In this document: positions 43,754 to 52,102 of the stretch, piece after piece | How the letters are laid out: every line of letters begins with the position of its first letter | Position numbering within the stretch: position 1 is the stretch's first letter | Assembly (NCBI RefSeq): GCF_002906855.1 | Contig: NZ_MINI01000038.1 | Coordinates: forward strand, 1,178,001-1,242,000 | Reading direction: 5' to 3' | Length of the DNA: 64,000 bases | From: Pseudomonas putida | Lineage (GTDB): Bacteria; Pseudomonadota; Gammaproteobacteria; Pseudomonadales; Pseudomonadaceae | Translations under genes and position numbers: made by a program | The notes under the pieces: generated by a model | What the model saw: the letters and a program-made list of their open reading frames with translations, nothing else | What the model was told of the DNA's origin: nothing | The model's database searches: none

Positions 43754-44131
43754 TCAGTCCAGCAGGGTCGCCCAGCTTTCAACCACGTCACCACCCCATT
43801 TGGCTTTCCATTCTTTCAGGGTCTTGTGGTTGCCGCCTTTGGTTTCGATCACTTCACCGTTGTGCGGGTTCTTGTATTGCTTGACCTTACGCGCACGCTT
43901 GGTAGCAACTGGTTTCGCTGCACCGCGTGGGGCTTTGCTCAGTTTCGACTCTGGGTCGAGCAGGGCGATGACGTCTCGCAGCGACTTGGAGTACTCGCCC
44001 ATCAGGGTGCGCAGTTTGCCTTCGAACTCCAGTTCTTTCTTCAGCTTGTCATCCTGCGACAGGTTGGCCAGGCGGGCCTGAAGTTCCTTGATGGCTTCTT
44101 CGGTAGCGCGGTACTCGTTGATCAGGGACAT
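43754..44131 (-). CDS. turA: H-NS-like silencer of the MvaT family (TurA)
   Basis: A 125-residue nucleoid protein. The N-terminal half is a coiled-coil oligomerisation domain (SLINEYRATEEAIKELQARLANLSQDDKLKKELEFEGKL). After a basic linker (KPVATKRARKVKQYKNPH) comes the DNA-binding domain NGEVIETKGGNHKTLKEWKAKWG, which recognises AT-rich minor grooves. This is the MvaT family; its position between sbcB and purU matches TurA of P. putida. It silences horizontally acquired and AT-rich genes. AAAGGAA precedes the ATG at 44131. The AT-rich upstream region suits autoregulation. Confidence 0.93.
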   Translation of the reverse strand: MSLINEYRATEEAIKELQARLANLSQDDKLKKELEFEGKLRTLMGEYSKSLRDVIALLDPESKLSKAPRGAAKPVATKRARKVKQYKNPHNGEVIETKGGNHKTLKEWKAKWGGDVVESWATLLD

Positions 44132-44428
44132 GGAGTGTTCCTTTAATGCGTGTTCAGAAATGTGTGAGGCAATAATAGACAGGCGATACTCTCAAGTAAA
44201 CATATTATTCGGCACTTAACTGTTAGTAGCCCTGTGACAAAATATCTCAAGATTAAGAAAAATTTACATATGGCCCTGCAGTTGGTCGTGATTGTCATCA
44301 GGCTGTAGTAGCGCGCTTTTCGCCCTGCCTTGCCGGGCATGGCGCTGGCGGCGGGCGCAATGATTACTGCGTTTTTTTGGTCGGGCCGCTAGAATGAGCG
44401 CCTTTGCGAAGTTCTGGAGTCTTAATTC
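44132..44428. promoter_or_regulatory. AT-rich turA/purU upstream region
   Basis: A 297-base gap between the divergent turA and purU. About 44150-44275 is markedly AT-rich for this genome (for example CATATTATTCGGCAC and AAGAAAAATTTACATAT), which would attract MvaT-family proteins. The rest (44280-44428) is GC-rich. No gene is supported here; the AT-rich part most likely holds the turA promoter and its own silencer binding sites. Confidence 0.5.
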
Positions 44429-45280
44429 ATGCGCACCTATCGTCTGGTGATCGCCTGCCCCGACCGTGTTGGCATCGTGGCGAAAGTCAGTAATTTCCTG
44501 GCCTTGTACAATGGCTGGATCAACGAAGCCAGCCACCACTCCGATGAGCAGAGCGGTTGGTTCTTCATGCGCCATGAAATCCGCGCCGAATCGCTGCCAT
44601 TCGGTATCGAGGCGTTCCGCGAGGCCTTCGCGCCGATAGCCGAAGAGTTCTCCATGACCTGGCGTATCACCGACTCGGCACAGAAGAAGCGCGTGGTGCT
44701 GATGGCCAGCCGCGAATCGCACTGCCTGGCCGACCTGCTGCACCGCTGGCACACCGATGAACTGGATTGCGATATCCCGTGTGTGATTTCCAACCACAAC
44801 GACCTGCGCAGCATGGTCGAATGGCACGGCATTCCGTTCTTCCACGTGCCGGTCGACCCCAAGGACAAGGCCCCGGCCTTTGCCGAAGTGTCGCGCCTGG
44901 TCCAGGAGCATGCGGCTGACGTGGTGGTGCTGGCGCGTTACATGCAGATCCTGCCGCCGCAACTGTGCCAGGACTATGCCGAAAAGGTCATCAACATCCA
45001 CCACAGCTTCCTGCCGTCGTTCGTTGGCGCCAAGCCGTATCACCAGGCCGCCCTGCGTGGCGTGAAGCTGATCGGTGCGACCTGCCACTACGTGACCGAA
45101 GAGCTGGATGCCGGCCCGATCATCGAGCAGGACGTGGTGCGTGTGAGCCACGCCGACAGCATCGAAGACATGGTCCGCTTCGGCCGTGACGTCGAGAAGA
45201 TGGTGCTGGCCCGCGGCCTGCGCTATCACCTGGAAGACCGCGTGCTGGTGCACGGCAACAAGACCGTGGTATTCGACTGA
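44429..45280 (+). CDS. purU: Formyltetrahydrofolate deformylase PurU
   Basis: A 283-residue enzyme splitting 10-formyl-tetrahydrofolate to formate and tetrahydrofolate, balancing one-carbon pools. The N-terminal ACT domain (MRTYRLVIACPDRVGIVAKVSNFLALYNGWI) has the regulatory fold. The catalytic domain holds HHSFLPSFVGAKPYHQA with the GART-type Asn/His and later TEELDAGPIIEQD. The start MRTYRL at 44429 is standard. Divergent from turA; a terminator-like hairpin follows. Confidence 0.95.
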   Translation: MRTYRLVIACPDRVGIVAKVSNFLALYNGWINEASHHSDEQSGWFFMRHEIRAESLPFGIEAFREAFAPIAEEFSMTWRITDSAQKKRVVLMASRESHCLADLLHRWHTDELDCDIPCVISNHNDLRSMVEWHGIPFFHVPVDPKDKAPAFAEVSRLVQEHAADVVVLARYMQILPPQLCQDYAEKVINIHHSFLPSFVGAKPYHQAALRGVKLIGATCHYVTEELDAGPIIEQDVVRVSHADSIEDMVRFGRDVEKMVLARGLRYHLEDRVLVHGNKTVVFD

Positions 45281-45290
45281 TACCGCTGCG

Positions 45291-45318
45291 GGGGCTGCAT
45301 TGCGGCCCCAATGCTTTT
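45291..45318 (+). terminator. Terminator-like hairpin after purU
   Basis: GGGGCTGC at 45291-45298 pairs with GCGGCCCC at 45302-45309 (one G-T pair), followed by AATGCTTTT. The small gene starting at 45328 begins just after it. Confidence 0.6.
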
Positions 45319-45327
45319 GCGGAGACC

Positions 45328-45564
45328 ATGATGGCAATCTCGCGCAACAAACCCACAGCCTCAATTCCCCCCACCCTCGGCGAAGGCTGCCTGGCCCGCT
45401 ACGACCCAGAAGCCCTGAGCGATGACGACGGCACCGACTTCCCCGATGCCGCCGAATTGTGGCGCCAACTCAACCCGCCTGACCCCGCCAGCGCTCCAGC
45501 AACGGACGCGCCAGCAAGCAGACAAACACCGGCCCGCCCGCCAGCAGATAAAAGTAGTAAGTGA
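45328..45564 (+). CDS. Small proline-rich hypothetical protein
   Basis: A 78-residue protein with two adjacent ATG starts (45328 and 45331) after GGAGA. The first half is ordered-looking and acidic (TLGEGCLARYDPEALSDDDGTDFPDAAELWRQLNPP). The second half is Pro/Ala/Ser-rich (PASAPATDAPASRQTPARPP) and ends in KSSK. The last 95 bases overlap the convergent YbhN-like gene on the other strand, which limits confidence in the C-terminus. No family is recognised. The good ribosome-binding site and the position after purU support a real gene. Confidence 0.55.
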   Translation: MMAISRNKPTASIPPTLGEGCLARYDPEALSDDDGTDFPDAAELWRQLNPPDPASAPATDAPASRQTPARPPADKSSK

Positions 45565-46462
45565 TCGCCCGCCAGATGACGATCGCCGCTGCGGCTGTCG
45601 AACTGCCCACCAGCGGCGTCAGCAGGCTGGCCGAAGTAAGCTCGGCGGCACCGGCGCCACCTGGCAGCAGGCTGAATTGCCCGGCGCTGAGTGACAGCAT
45701 CTGCACCAGGAAGCTCGGGATCCACGACAGCTCCACCCCCAGGCCCTGCAGGACCAGGTACAACACGCTGTAGCGCAGGCTCCAGTGCATGCAGGTGAGG
45801 GTGAACACCAACGCCAGGGTGCGTTTGGGCAGCTGCCAGGTCTCTGCCAGGGCGTCGATGAAATGCAGCACCTTGCGGGCCCAGCGGCGTTTGCGCTTGC
45901 CGGGCATGCCCAGGCGTTGCAGCAGTCGCCCGTTGAAGCGCATCACAGCCCGGCGATAACGCAGCAGTACCACGATCATGGTCAGGGCAGCGCACAGCAG
46001 CAAAGCGCTGCCCAACAACATGCTTTGTTGGCTGCGCCCCAGGCTGTGGAATAGGGCATAACCGGCAATCGCCAGCATCGCGCAGAAGAAGAACAGCAGG
46101 TCGTTCAACTGATCCATGGCAAATACCGCACCACTGCGGGCCGGGCCGATGCGGTCACGGGCGAGCAGGGCCATGAGGGTGATCGGGCCGCCGCTGCCGC
46201 CAGGCGTGGTACAGATCGCGAACTCGGTGGCCATCACCACGCCGAGGCTGCGCACACGGCCAAGCTGTGTCGCCTGCTCGCCGAGCAGCAGGCGCAGGCG
46301 CATGGTATTGATCACCCAGCACAGCAGAATCATGCCGAGCAGGCTCAGCAACAGCCTGGTGTCGAATGTCGCCAGCCTGGGCAGCAGTTCGTTGCCGCCG
46401 AGCAGCGCCGGCACCAGCAAGGCGCCAGCCAGTGTCAGGGCCAGCCAGCCGAAGCGGTTCAT
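45470..46462 (-). CDS. YbhN/UPF0104-family membrane protein (lysyl-PG synthase TM-like)
   Basis: A 330-residue inner-membrane protein with about eight helices. The family core is visible: VMATEFAICTTPGGSGGPITLMALLARDRI and LVQMLSLSAGQFSLLPGGAGAAELTSASLL. The same membrane module occurs in MprF, where it flips aminoacylated phosphatidylglycerol. Stand-alone members are candidate flippases or transporters. The ATG overlaps the DUF2334 stop by four bases. It is the last gene of a three-gene operon with a glycosyltransferase and a deacetylase, which points to moving a glycosylated lipid. Confidence 0.82.
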   Translation of the reverse strand: MNRFGWLALTLAGALLVPALLGGNELLPRLATFDTRLLLSLLGMILLCWVINTMRLRLLLGEQATQLGRVRSLGVVMATEFAICTTPGGSGGPITLMALLARDRIGPARSGAVFAMDQLNDLLFFFCAMLAIAGYALFHSLGRSQQSMLLGSALLLCAALTMIVVLLRYRRAVMRFNGRLLQRLGMPGKRKRRWARKVLHFIDALAETWQLPKRTLALVFTLTCMHWSLRYSVLYLVLQGLGVELSWIPSFLVQMLSLSAGQFSLLPGGAGAAELTSASLLTPLVGSSTAAAAIVIWRAITYYFYLLAGGPVFVCLLARPLLERWRGQAG

Positions 46463-47223
46463 GCGATCACCTGGCGCTCCAGCCAGGCCGACTTGGTCAG
46501 CGGCTCACGGCCTTGCAGTAGCAGGTTGTCGAGGGTGCGCAACCAGTAGTTGCGCGCCGAGCGGTGACGCATGTCTACCGGGTGCAAGCCAAGACGCAGG
46601 GTTTCAGCTGTGCGCCAGTGCCGGCACTGCCAGTCGCAGACCACCCTCGACAGCCCCCGGCGCCACGCGCTGCGTGCGCTCCATACCAGCCCCGGCGCCT
46701 CGAATGCGGTGAAGTCCGGCAAGCGATACAGGTGCTGGGGCGTGCTGGTGTAGCGCAGCGGCAGTTGGCTCAGGGCCTGCCGGGTGCCTTGGCTCATCAA
46801 CCACCCCGGAGCGACGAAACCGGCCACCGGCCAGCCTTGCCCGGCGAACAGGGCCAGGCCTTGTTCCAGGCGCTGCAGGGCTTGCGCCTGGTCAAGGGCA
46901 TAGAACTCGCCTTCGTGGGTGTAGATACGCCGCATGAAGTATTCGCCGAGGCTGCGCGGCGTGGGTCCGTCGTCGGCATGGTAGAAGCCGTGCAACGCCA
47001 GTTCGTCACCCCGGGTCAGGCGTCGCTCGAGCAGGCGGCAGAAGGTTGGTGAGCGGGTCAGCGGGTTGCGGTGATGAAAGTCTGGCACCACCAGCCAGGT
47101 CATCGGCACATTGCCCATTTCGTCCACGGCCTGCACGAACGGCTGGTAGTCAGGCCAGGTTTCGGGCGCGATATCGTGCAGCACCAGCATCAGGCTGCCC
47201 GAGACCCCTGCGGGCTCAGCCAT
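46459..47223 (-). CDS. Polysaccharide-deacetylase-like protein (DUF2334)
   Basis: A 254-residue protein with a TIM-barrel-type deacetylase fold. The first metal-site region is LMLVLHDIAPETWPDYQPFV, followed by TWLVVPDFHH, and RGDELALHGFYHADDGP holds the HxxxH-type site; VAGFVAPGWLMS follows. DUF2334 members hydrolyse N-acetyl groups on sugars or are of unknown substrate. The start is ATG 47223 (MAEPAGVSGS); it overlaps the glycosyltransferase by eight bases. It is the middle gene of the operon. Confidence 0.8.
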   Translation of the reverse strand: MAEPAGVSGSLMLVLHDIAPETWPDYQPFVQAVDEMGNVPMTWLVVPDFHHRNPLTRSPTFCRLLERRLTRGDELALHGFYHADDGPTPRSLGEYFMRRIYTHEGEFYALDQAQALQRLEQGLALFAGQGWPVAGFVAPGWLMSQGTRQALSQLPLRYTSTPQHLYRLPDFTAFEAPGLVWSARSAWRRGLSRVVCDWQCRHWRTAETLRLGLHPVDMRHRSARNYWLRTLDNLLLQGREPLTKSAWLERQVIA

Positions 47224-48337
47224 GGGCGCGTACCTGGGGTCGGTGGCCGAGTACGGCCTGGTAGTGCAGCAGCAGGCCAGCCACCACGTTGTCCCACGAA
47301 TAGTGCTGCTCCACATGCAGGCGGGCCTGGGCGCCGAGCTTGCGCACTCCTGCTTCGAACGCTTCGCGTACGGCCAGGGCCATGGCCTGGCCATCGTTTG
47401 CCCGGCACAGGCGCCCGCAATGTTCGTTGACGATCTCGCCGAAGGCCCCGGCGCGTACCGCGACCACTGGGGTGGCGCTGGCCATGGCTTCGAGGATGAC
47501 CAGGCCGAAGGTTTCCTGATCGCCGGCGTGCACCAGCAGGTCGGCGCTGGCCATCAGGCGGGCGACTTCCTGCGGCGGGCGGAACTGGTCGATGACGCTG
47601 ACGTTCTCGGGCACGCTGGCTGGCATGTTGGAACCAACCAGCAACAGGTGATAGGGCTGCCCGAGGTGTTTCATGCATTCGAGCAGCACCGGCAAGTTCT
47701 TTTCCCGTGAACCGCGCCCGGCATAGATAAGCAGGCGGCTGGTATCGGCAATGCCCAGCTGGGCGCGCAGATGCGGGTCGCGATGGTCAGGATGGAAGGT
47801 CTGCAGGTCGACACCCAGGCGCTGCACATGCACGTCACGTACACCCAGGCGGCGCAGCTTGTCGGCCATCACCAGGCTGGGCGCCAGTACCCGGTCGAAA
47901 TTGCCATACAACTTGCTGACATAGGCCTCGACATTGGGCGTGAACCAGTTGCCCATGCGATTGCTCACCAGCAGCGGCAGGTCGGAGTGGTAGAAGCCGA
48001 TCACCGGCACGTCGAGCTTGCGCCGGGCTTCCAGCGCCGCCCAGGCCGTGAGATAGGGGTCGCCGACTTCGATCAGGTCGGGCTTGAGGCGGCGCAGCAC
48101 GTTGCACCACGGTGCCAGGCGCACCGGGAAACGGTAGCCTTTGCCGAACGGCAGGGGCGGTGCGGGGACCTGGTAGATGCCATCGGCATGGCTGGCGCTG
48201 GGGCCGGGGATCAGGAGGCTGTGGCGCACGCCTGGAAGCGCGTCGAGGCGATGGTGTTTGGCGTCGAGGTAAGTCCGCACGCCGCCGCTGGCCGGGGCGT
48301 AGAACATGGTGATGTCGGCGATGTGCACGATCAGCAT
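47216..48337 (-). CDS. Family 4 glycosyltransferase
   Basis: A 373-residue GT-B glycosyltransferase. The N-terminal domain has MFYAPASGGVRTYLDAKH, with the donor loop GGVRTY. The C-terminal domain has RLLIYAGRGSREKNLPVLLECM and EX7E as ETFGLVILEAM. The preceding region VGDPYLTAWAALEARRKLDVPVIGFYHSDLP is as in mannosyl or glucosyltransferases acting on lipids. The start is ATG 48337; GGAGGG lies immediately before it with unusually short spacing. The longer frame upstream (to 48628) runs into the chemoreceptor gene and is rejected. First gene of the glycosyltransferase/DUF2334/YbhN operon. Confidence 0.85.
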   Translation of the reverse strand: MLIVHIADITMFYAPASGGVRTYLDAKHHRLDALPGVRHSLLIPGPSASHADGIYQVPAPPLPFGKGYRFPVRLAPWCNVLRRLKPDLIEVGDPYLTAWAALEARRKLDVPVIGFYHSDLPLLVSNRMGNWFTPNVEAYVSKLYGNFDRVLAPSLVMADKLRRLGVRDVHVQRLGVDLQTFHPDHRDPHLRAQLGIADTSRLLIYAGRGSREKNLPVLLECMKHLGQPYHLLLVGSNMPASVPENVSVIDQFRPPQEVARLMASADLLVHAGDQETFGLVILEAMASATPVVAVRAGAFGEIVNEHCGRLCRANDGQAMALAVREAFEAGVRKLGAQARLHVEQHYSWDNVVAGLLLHYQAVLGHRPQVRAHG

Positions 48338-48450
48338 CCCTCCGGGATCGTCTTCGGGTGTGTCATCTGGCGATGACGCGCCTAAAGGTTGACCTTTCTG
48401 AAGGATAGTTTGTTCGATCGGGTTGGGTGGGAGGGCAGTGCTGGATTCTG

Positions 48451-48519
48451 CGCGGCTGAAGCTGCTCCCACAGGGATTTCCACAATCCTGTAGAAGCGGC
48501 TTCAGGCGCGAAGCAGGCG
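48451..48519. repeat. Degenerate REP-like inverted repeat
   Basis: CGCGGCTGAAGCTGCTCCCACAG at 48451-48473 and an imperfect inverse, CCTGTAGAAGCGGCTTCAGGCGCG, at 48487-48510 resemble the CTGTGGGAGC-type Pseudomonas REP palindrome. They lie between the glycosyltransferase start and the chemoreceptor stop. Confidence 0.55.
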
Positions 48520-48533
48520 ACGCGGTCTGACGG

Positions 48534-50408
48534 TCAGATGCGGAAGCTGCCGACCAGGTGCTTGAGGCGGGTGGCCTGCTGCTCCAAGTCCGAGCAGGCG
48601 CGCAAGGTAGCCTGCAGGTTCTCGACACCTTCCTGGTTGAGCATGTTGATCTCGTTGATGTCCATGTTGATCGAGTCGACCACGGCGGTCTGCTCTTCGG
48701 TGGCGGTGGCCACCGACTGGTTCATGCCGTCGATCTCGCCGATGCGCACGGTCACGCTGTCCAGGCGTTCGCCGGCCTGGTTGGCGATCTGCATGCTGTC
48801 CTGGCTGTGGCGCTGGCTCTGGCCCATGGTGTCGACCGACTCGCGGGCTCCTACCTGCAGCTCTTCGATCATGGTCTGCACCTGCTGCGCCGACTCCTGG
48901 GTGCGATGCGCCAGGTTGCGGACCTCGTCGGCGACCACGGCAAAACCACGCCCGGCCTCGCCGGCGCGGGCCGCTTCGATCGCGGCATTGAGCGCCAGCA
49001 GGTTGGTCTGCTGGGAAATGCTGGTGATCACTTCGAGGATCTGGCCGATGTTCACGGTCTTGCTGTTGAGCGTCTCGATGTGCGCGCTCGAGGTGACAAT
49101 CAGGTCGGACAGGCGGTTCATCGCGGCGATGTTGCGCTCCACCACCTGTTGGCCTTCCTCGGCCAGCAGGCGCGCGGAGCTGGCGTGCTGCGAAGCCTGG
49201 GCGGCATTGCCGGCGATTTCCTGGGCGGCGGCGCCGAGCTCGTTGATGGCCGCAGCGACACTGTTGGTGCGGTTGGATTGCTCGTCGGAATTGGCCATCG
49301 ACGAATTCGAGGCGCTGATCACGCGCAGGGCCACTTCGTTGACCTGCTCGGTCGCCGACGACACTTCGCGGATCGAGCCGTGGATACGTTCGACGAAGCG
49401 GTTGAAGGCCTTGCCGAGAATGCCGAACTCGTCGTGGTTGTGGATGCTCAGGCGCTTGGTCAGGTCGCCTTCACCTTCGGCGATGTCTTCCATGGCGCGG
49501 GTCATGGTGTGCAGCGGCTGCATCAGCACGCGGATCAGCAGGCCGAGCAGGCCGATGATGATCACCACCGCCACCAGGGTGGCGATCACCGCCGAGGTGC
49601 GGAAGGTGCTGAGCATGGCAAAGGCCTTGTCCTTGTCCACCGACAGGCCGATGTACCAGTTGGCCGAGGGCAGGCCCTTGATCGGGGTGAAGGTCAGCAG
49701 GCGAGCCTGGCCGTTGGCGTCGACTTCGGTCAGTTCGCCGGACAGTTTCGGCGTTTGCTGCGGGAACAGATCCGACAGCGACTTCATGACCAGTTCTTTG
49801 TCCGGGTGGACCAGGATCTTGCCCTGGTCGTTGACCAGGAAGGCATAACCCATGCCGCCAAAGTTCAGCGAGTTGATGATCTGCACCAGGCCATCGAGGG
49901 CCAGGTCGCCACCGACCACGCCAACACTGGCGGAAACCTTGCTGAGGATGCCGATGACCATTTTGTTGGTGGTCAGGTCGATGTAGGGCTCGGTGAGAAT
50001 CGCACCCTGGGCGTTCATGCCGTCCTTGTACCAGGGGCGGGTACGCGGGTCGTAGCCATCAGGCATCTTGGAGTCCGGACGCACGCTGAAACCACCATCG
50101 ACCTTGCCCAGGTAGACGGTGAGGAAACTCGAGATCAGGGCATTCTGGCCCATCAGTGTTTCGGCGTTGGCCGGTTGCTGGGCAATGTTCTGCGCCAGGT
50201 TTTCCACCAGCTTGATACGGCCATCGAACAGGTTGCGGATGTTGGTCGAAGTGGATTCGCCCATTTCAGCCAGATAATTGTCCAGATTCTCGCGGATCGC
50301 ATTACGCTGGAGGTAATCGTTGTAAAGGGTGAACAGGCTGAAGGCGAGTATCACGATCAATGACGCAGCCAGAAGGATCTTGTGGCTGAAACGCAGGTTT
50401 TTGTTCAT
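48534..50408 (-). CDS. mcpG: Methyl-accepting chemotaxis protein with dCache_1 domain (McpG/PctA type)
   Basis: A 624-residue chemoreceptor: a membrane helix at about 8-32, a periplasmic dCache_1 domain, a second helix at about 275-298, HAMP, and a cytoplasmic signalling domain with the hairpin tip EAGRGFAVVADEVRNLAHRT. The ligand domain carries YDPRTRPWYKDG followed by YIDL and VVGGDLALD, the pattern of amino-acid-type dCache_1 sensors. In P. putida this locus encodes McpG, the GABA receptor; the name is transferred by position. The start is ATG 50408 (MNKNLRFSHKILLA). A FliA-type promoter lies about 120 bases upstream, so expression should follow motility genes. Confidence 0.85.
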   Translation of the reverse strand: MNKNLRFSHKILLAASLIVILAFSLFTLYNDYLQRNAIRENLDNYLAEMGESTSTNIRNLFDGRIKLVENLAQNIAQQPANAETLMGQNALISSFLTVYLGKVDGGFSVRPDSKMPDGYDPRTRPWYKDGMNAQGAILTEPYIDLTTNKMVIGILSKVSASVGVVGGDLALDGLVQIINSLNFGGMGYAFLVNDQGKILVHPDKELVMKSLSDLFPQQTPKLSGELTEVDANGQARLLTFTPIKGLPSANWYIGLSVDKDKAFAMLSTFRTSAVIATLVAVVIIIGLLGLLIRVLMQPLHTMTRAMEDIAEGEGDLTKRLSIHNHDEFGILGKAFNRFVERIHGSIREVSSATEQVNEVALRVISASNSSMANSDEQSNRTNSVAAAINELGAAAQEIAGNAAQASQHASSARLLAEEGQQVVERNIAAMNRLSDLIVTSSAHIETLNSKTVNIGQILEVITSISQQTNLLALNAAIEAARAGEAGRGFAVVADEVRNLAHRTQESAQQVQTMIEELQVGARESVDTMGQSQRHSQDSMQIANQAGERLDSVTVRIGEIDGMNQSVATATEEQTAVVDSINMDINEINMLNQEGVENLQATLRACSDLEQQATRLKHLVGSFRI

Positions 50409-50530
50409 GGCGTAATCGGTTCCGCTAAGGTTTTTATCGGGCGTTCGCACGGTGTCGCTGCAAACAGTGCAACATCCCGAAAAGTCCTTTTTCGGTTGCT
50501 CCTGTCTATTAAGGCGAATATCACCCAAAG

Positions 50531-50558
50531 GTATCGGCCGAATTAAGCTAAAGCTTGA
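50531..50558 (-). promoter_or_regulatory. FliA (sigma-28) promoter of mcpG
   Basis: On the minus strand: TCAAGCTT (50558-50551), a 12-base spacer, then GCCGATAC (50538-50531). The known FliA pattern is TAAAGTTT or TCAAG, 11-15 bases, GCCGATAA. Transcription should begin near 50523, leaving a leader of about 115 bases. Confidence 0.78.
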
Positions 50559-50574
50559 GCGGGGGATTAAAGAG

Positions 50575-52050
50575 ATGTCAGAAACATCGACCATAGTTGT
50601 AGGCGCAGACCCGGGTGGGCAACCCGTTCAGCAAGCCATGCGCCTCGCCAATCGCCACGGCTTGGTCGCCGGGGCTACCGGCACCGGCAAGACCGTGACC
50701 CTGCAGCACCTGGCGGAAGTGTTCAGCGATGCTGGGGTGGCGGTGTTCGCGGCAGATGTCAAAGGCGACCTGTGCGGCCTGGGTGCGGCAGGTGCGCCAC
50801 AAGGCAAGGTGGCCGAGCGGATCGCTGGCATGCCTTGGCTGGGACACACTCCAAAAGCCTATCCGGTAACGCTCTGGGATGTGGCGGGCCAGTCCGGCCA
50901 CCCTTTGCGTACCACGCTCAGCGAAATGGGCCCGTTGCTGCTCGGCAACCTGCTGGAGTTGACCGACAGCCAGCAGGCCGCGCTGTATGCGGCGTACAAG
51001 GTGGCGGATCGAGAAGGCTTGCTGCTGCTTGATCTAAAAGACCTCAAGGCCTTGTTGGCGCACCTGAAGGACAACCCGCAGCTGCTGGGTGAAGACAGTG
51101 CGTTGATGACCACTGGCTCGACCCAGGCCTTGCTGCGCCGGCTGGCAACCCTGGAGCAGCAGGGCGCCGAGGCGTTGTTTGGCGAACCAGCGCTGCAGCT
51201 GGAGGACCTGTTGCAGCCAGATGCCGATGGCCGTGGGCGTATCCACCTGCTGGACGCCAGCCGGCTGGTGCATGAGGCACCGAAGGTGTACGCAACATTC
51301 CTGCTGTGGCTGCTGGCCGAGCTGTTCGAGCAGCTGCCGGAGCGCGGTGATGCCGACAAGCCGGTACTGGCGCTGTTCTTCGATGAGGCGCATCTGTTGT
51401 TCAACGGCACGCCCAAAGCACTGCAGGACCGCCTTGAGCAGGTGGTACGGCTGATCCGTTCCAAGGGGGTTGGCGTGTATTTCGTCACCCAGTCGCCGGG
51501 CGATCTGCCAGATAGCGTATTGGCCCAATTGGGCTTGCGTATCCAGCACGGCCTGCGCGCGTTCACCGCCAAAGAGCAAAAGTCGCTCAGGGCCGTGGCG
51601 GATGGCTTCCGCCCGAACCCGGCATTTGACAGCCTGGCGGTGCTGACCGAGCTGGGGATCGGCGAGGCATTGGTCGGCACCCTGGAAGACAAGGGCACGC
51701 CGGCGATGGTCCAGCGGGTGCTGATCGCACCACCGCAATCGCGGATCGGGCCGCTGAGTACGGCTGAGCGCAGTGCGTTGATAGCGACTTCGCCTTTACT
51801 GGGGCGGTATGACAAGGCGATCGACCGGGAGTCGGCGTATGAAATGCTGACCCAGCGCAAAGGAGAGCCAGTGGAGCCGACGCCAGTGCCAAAGGCGGAC
51901 GAAGAGAGTTTCACCGACAAGGCAGGCGAGTTTCTGCAGAGTGCAGCGGGACAGGCGATCAAGTCGGCAGTGCGCCAGGCGGCCAATCAGTTGGGGCGGC
52001 AGCTGGTGCGTGGGTTGATGGGGTCGTTGCTGGGTGGCAAGAAAAGGTAA
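50575..52050 (+). CDS. HerA/DUF853-type ATPase
   Basis: A 491-residue P-loop ATPase. Walker A is GATGTGKT near residue 39, followed by FAADVKGDLCGLG. The Walker B region is VLALFFDEAHLLF. A sensor-type GVYFVTQSPGDLPDSVLAQLGLRIQHGLRAFT follows. DUF853 proteins resemble HerA and VirB4/TraG-type DNA or protein translocases, with unknown function in bacteria. The C-terminal tail is amphipathic and Ala/Gln-rich (FLQSAAGQAIKSAVRQAANQLGRQL). The ATG at 50575 is preferred; 41 in-frame codons upstream overlap the FliA promoter. Divergent from mcpG. Single gene with a terminator behind it. Confidence 0.85.
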   Translation: MSETSTIVVGADPGGQPVQQAMRLANRHGLVAGATGTGKTVTLQHLAEVFSDAGVAVFAADVKGDLCGLGAAGAPQGKVAERIAGMPWLGHTPKAYPVTLWDVAGQSGHPLRTTLSEMGPLLLGNLLELTDSQQAALYAAYKVADREGLLLLDLKDLKALLAHLKDNPQLLGEDSALMTTGSTQALLRRLATLEQQGAEALFGEPALQLEDLLQPDADGRGRIHLLDASRLVHEAPKVYATFLLWLLAELFEQLPERGDADKPVLALFFDEAHLLFNGTPKALQDRLEQVVRLIRSKGVGVYFVTQSPGDLPDSVLAQLGLRIQHGLRAFTAKEQKSLRAVADGFRPNPAFDSLAVLTELGIGEALVGTLEDKGTPAMVQRVLIAPPQSRIGPLSTAERSALIATSPLLGRYDKAIDRESAYEMLTQRKGEPVEPTPVPKADEESFTDKAGEFLQSAAGQAIKSAVRQAANQLGRQLVRGLMGSLLGGKKR

Positions 52051-52058
52051 GCACCCAC

Positions 52059-52085
52059 GAAAAAGGCGCCCTGGGGCGCCTTTTT
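52059..52085. terminator. Bidirectional terminator between DUF853 ATPase and Pit transporter
   Basis: AAAAAGGCGCC and GGCGCCTTTTT flank a short loop (CTG) at 52059-52085. A and T runs on the two sides serve both converging genes. Confidence 0.85.
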
Positions 52086-52102
52086 CAGTGCAGCGGGATC
52101 GC

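Noticed and set aside
48558..50363. 601-codon plus-strand frame opposite the chemoreceptor
   Set aside because: Asp/Gln/Val-rich shadow of the chemoreceptor coding strand.
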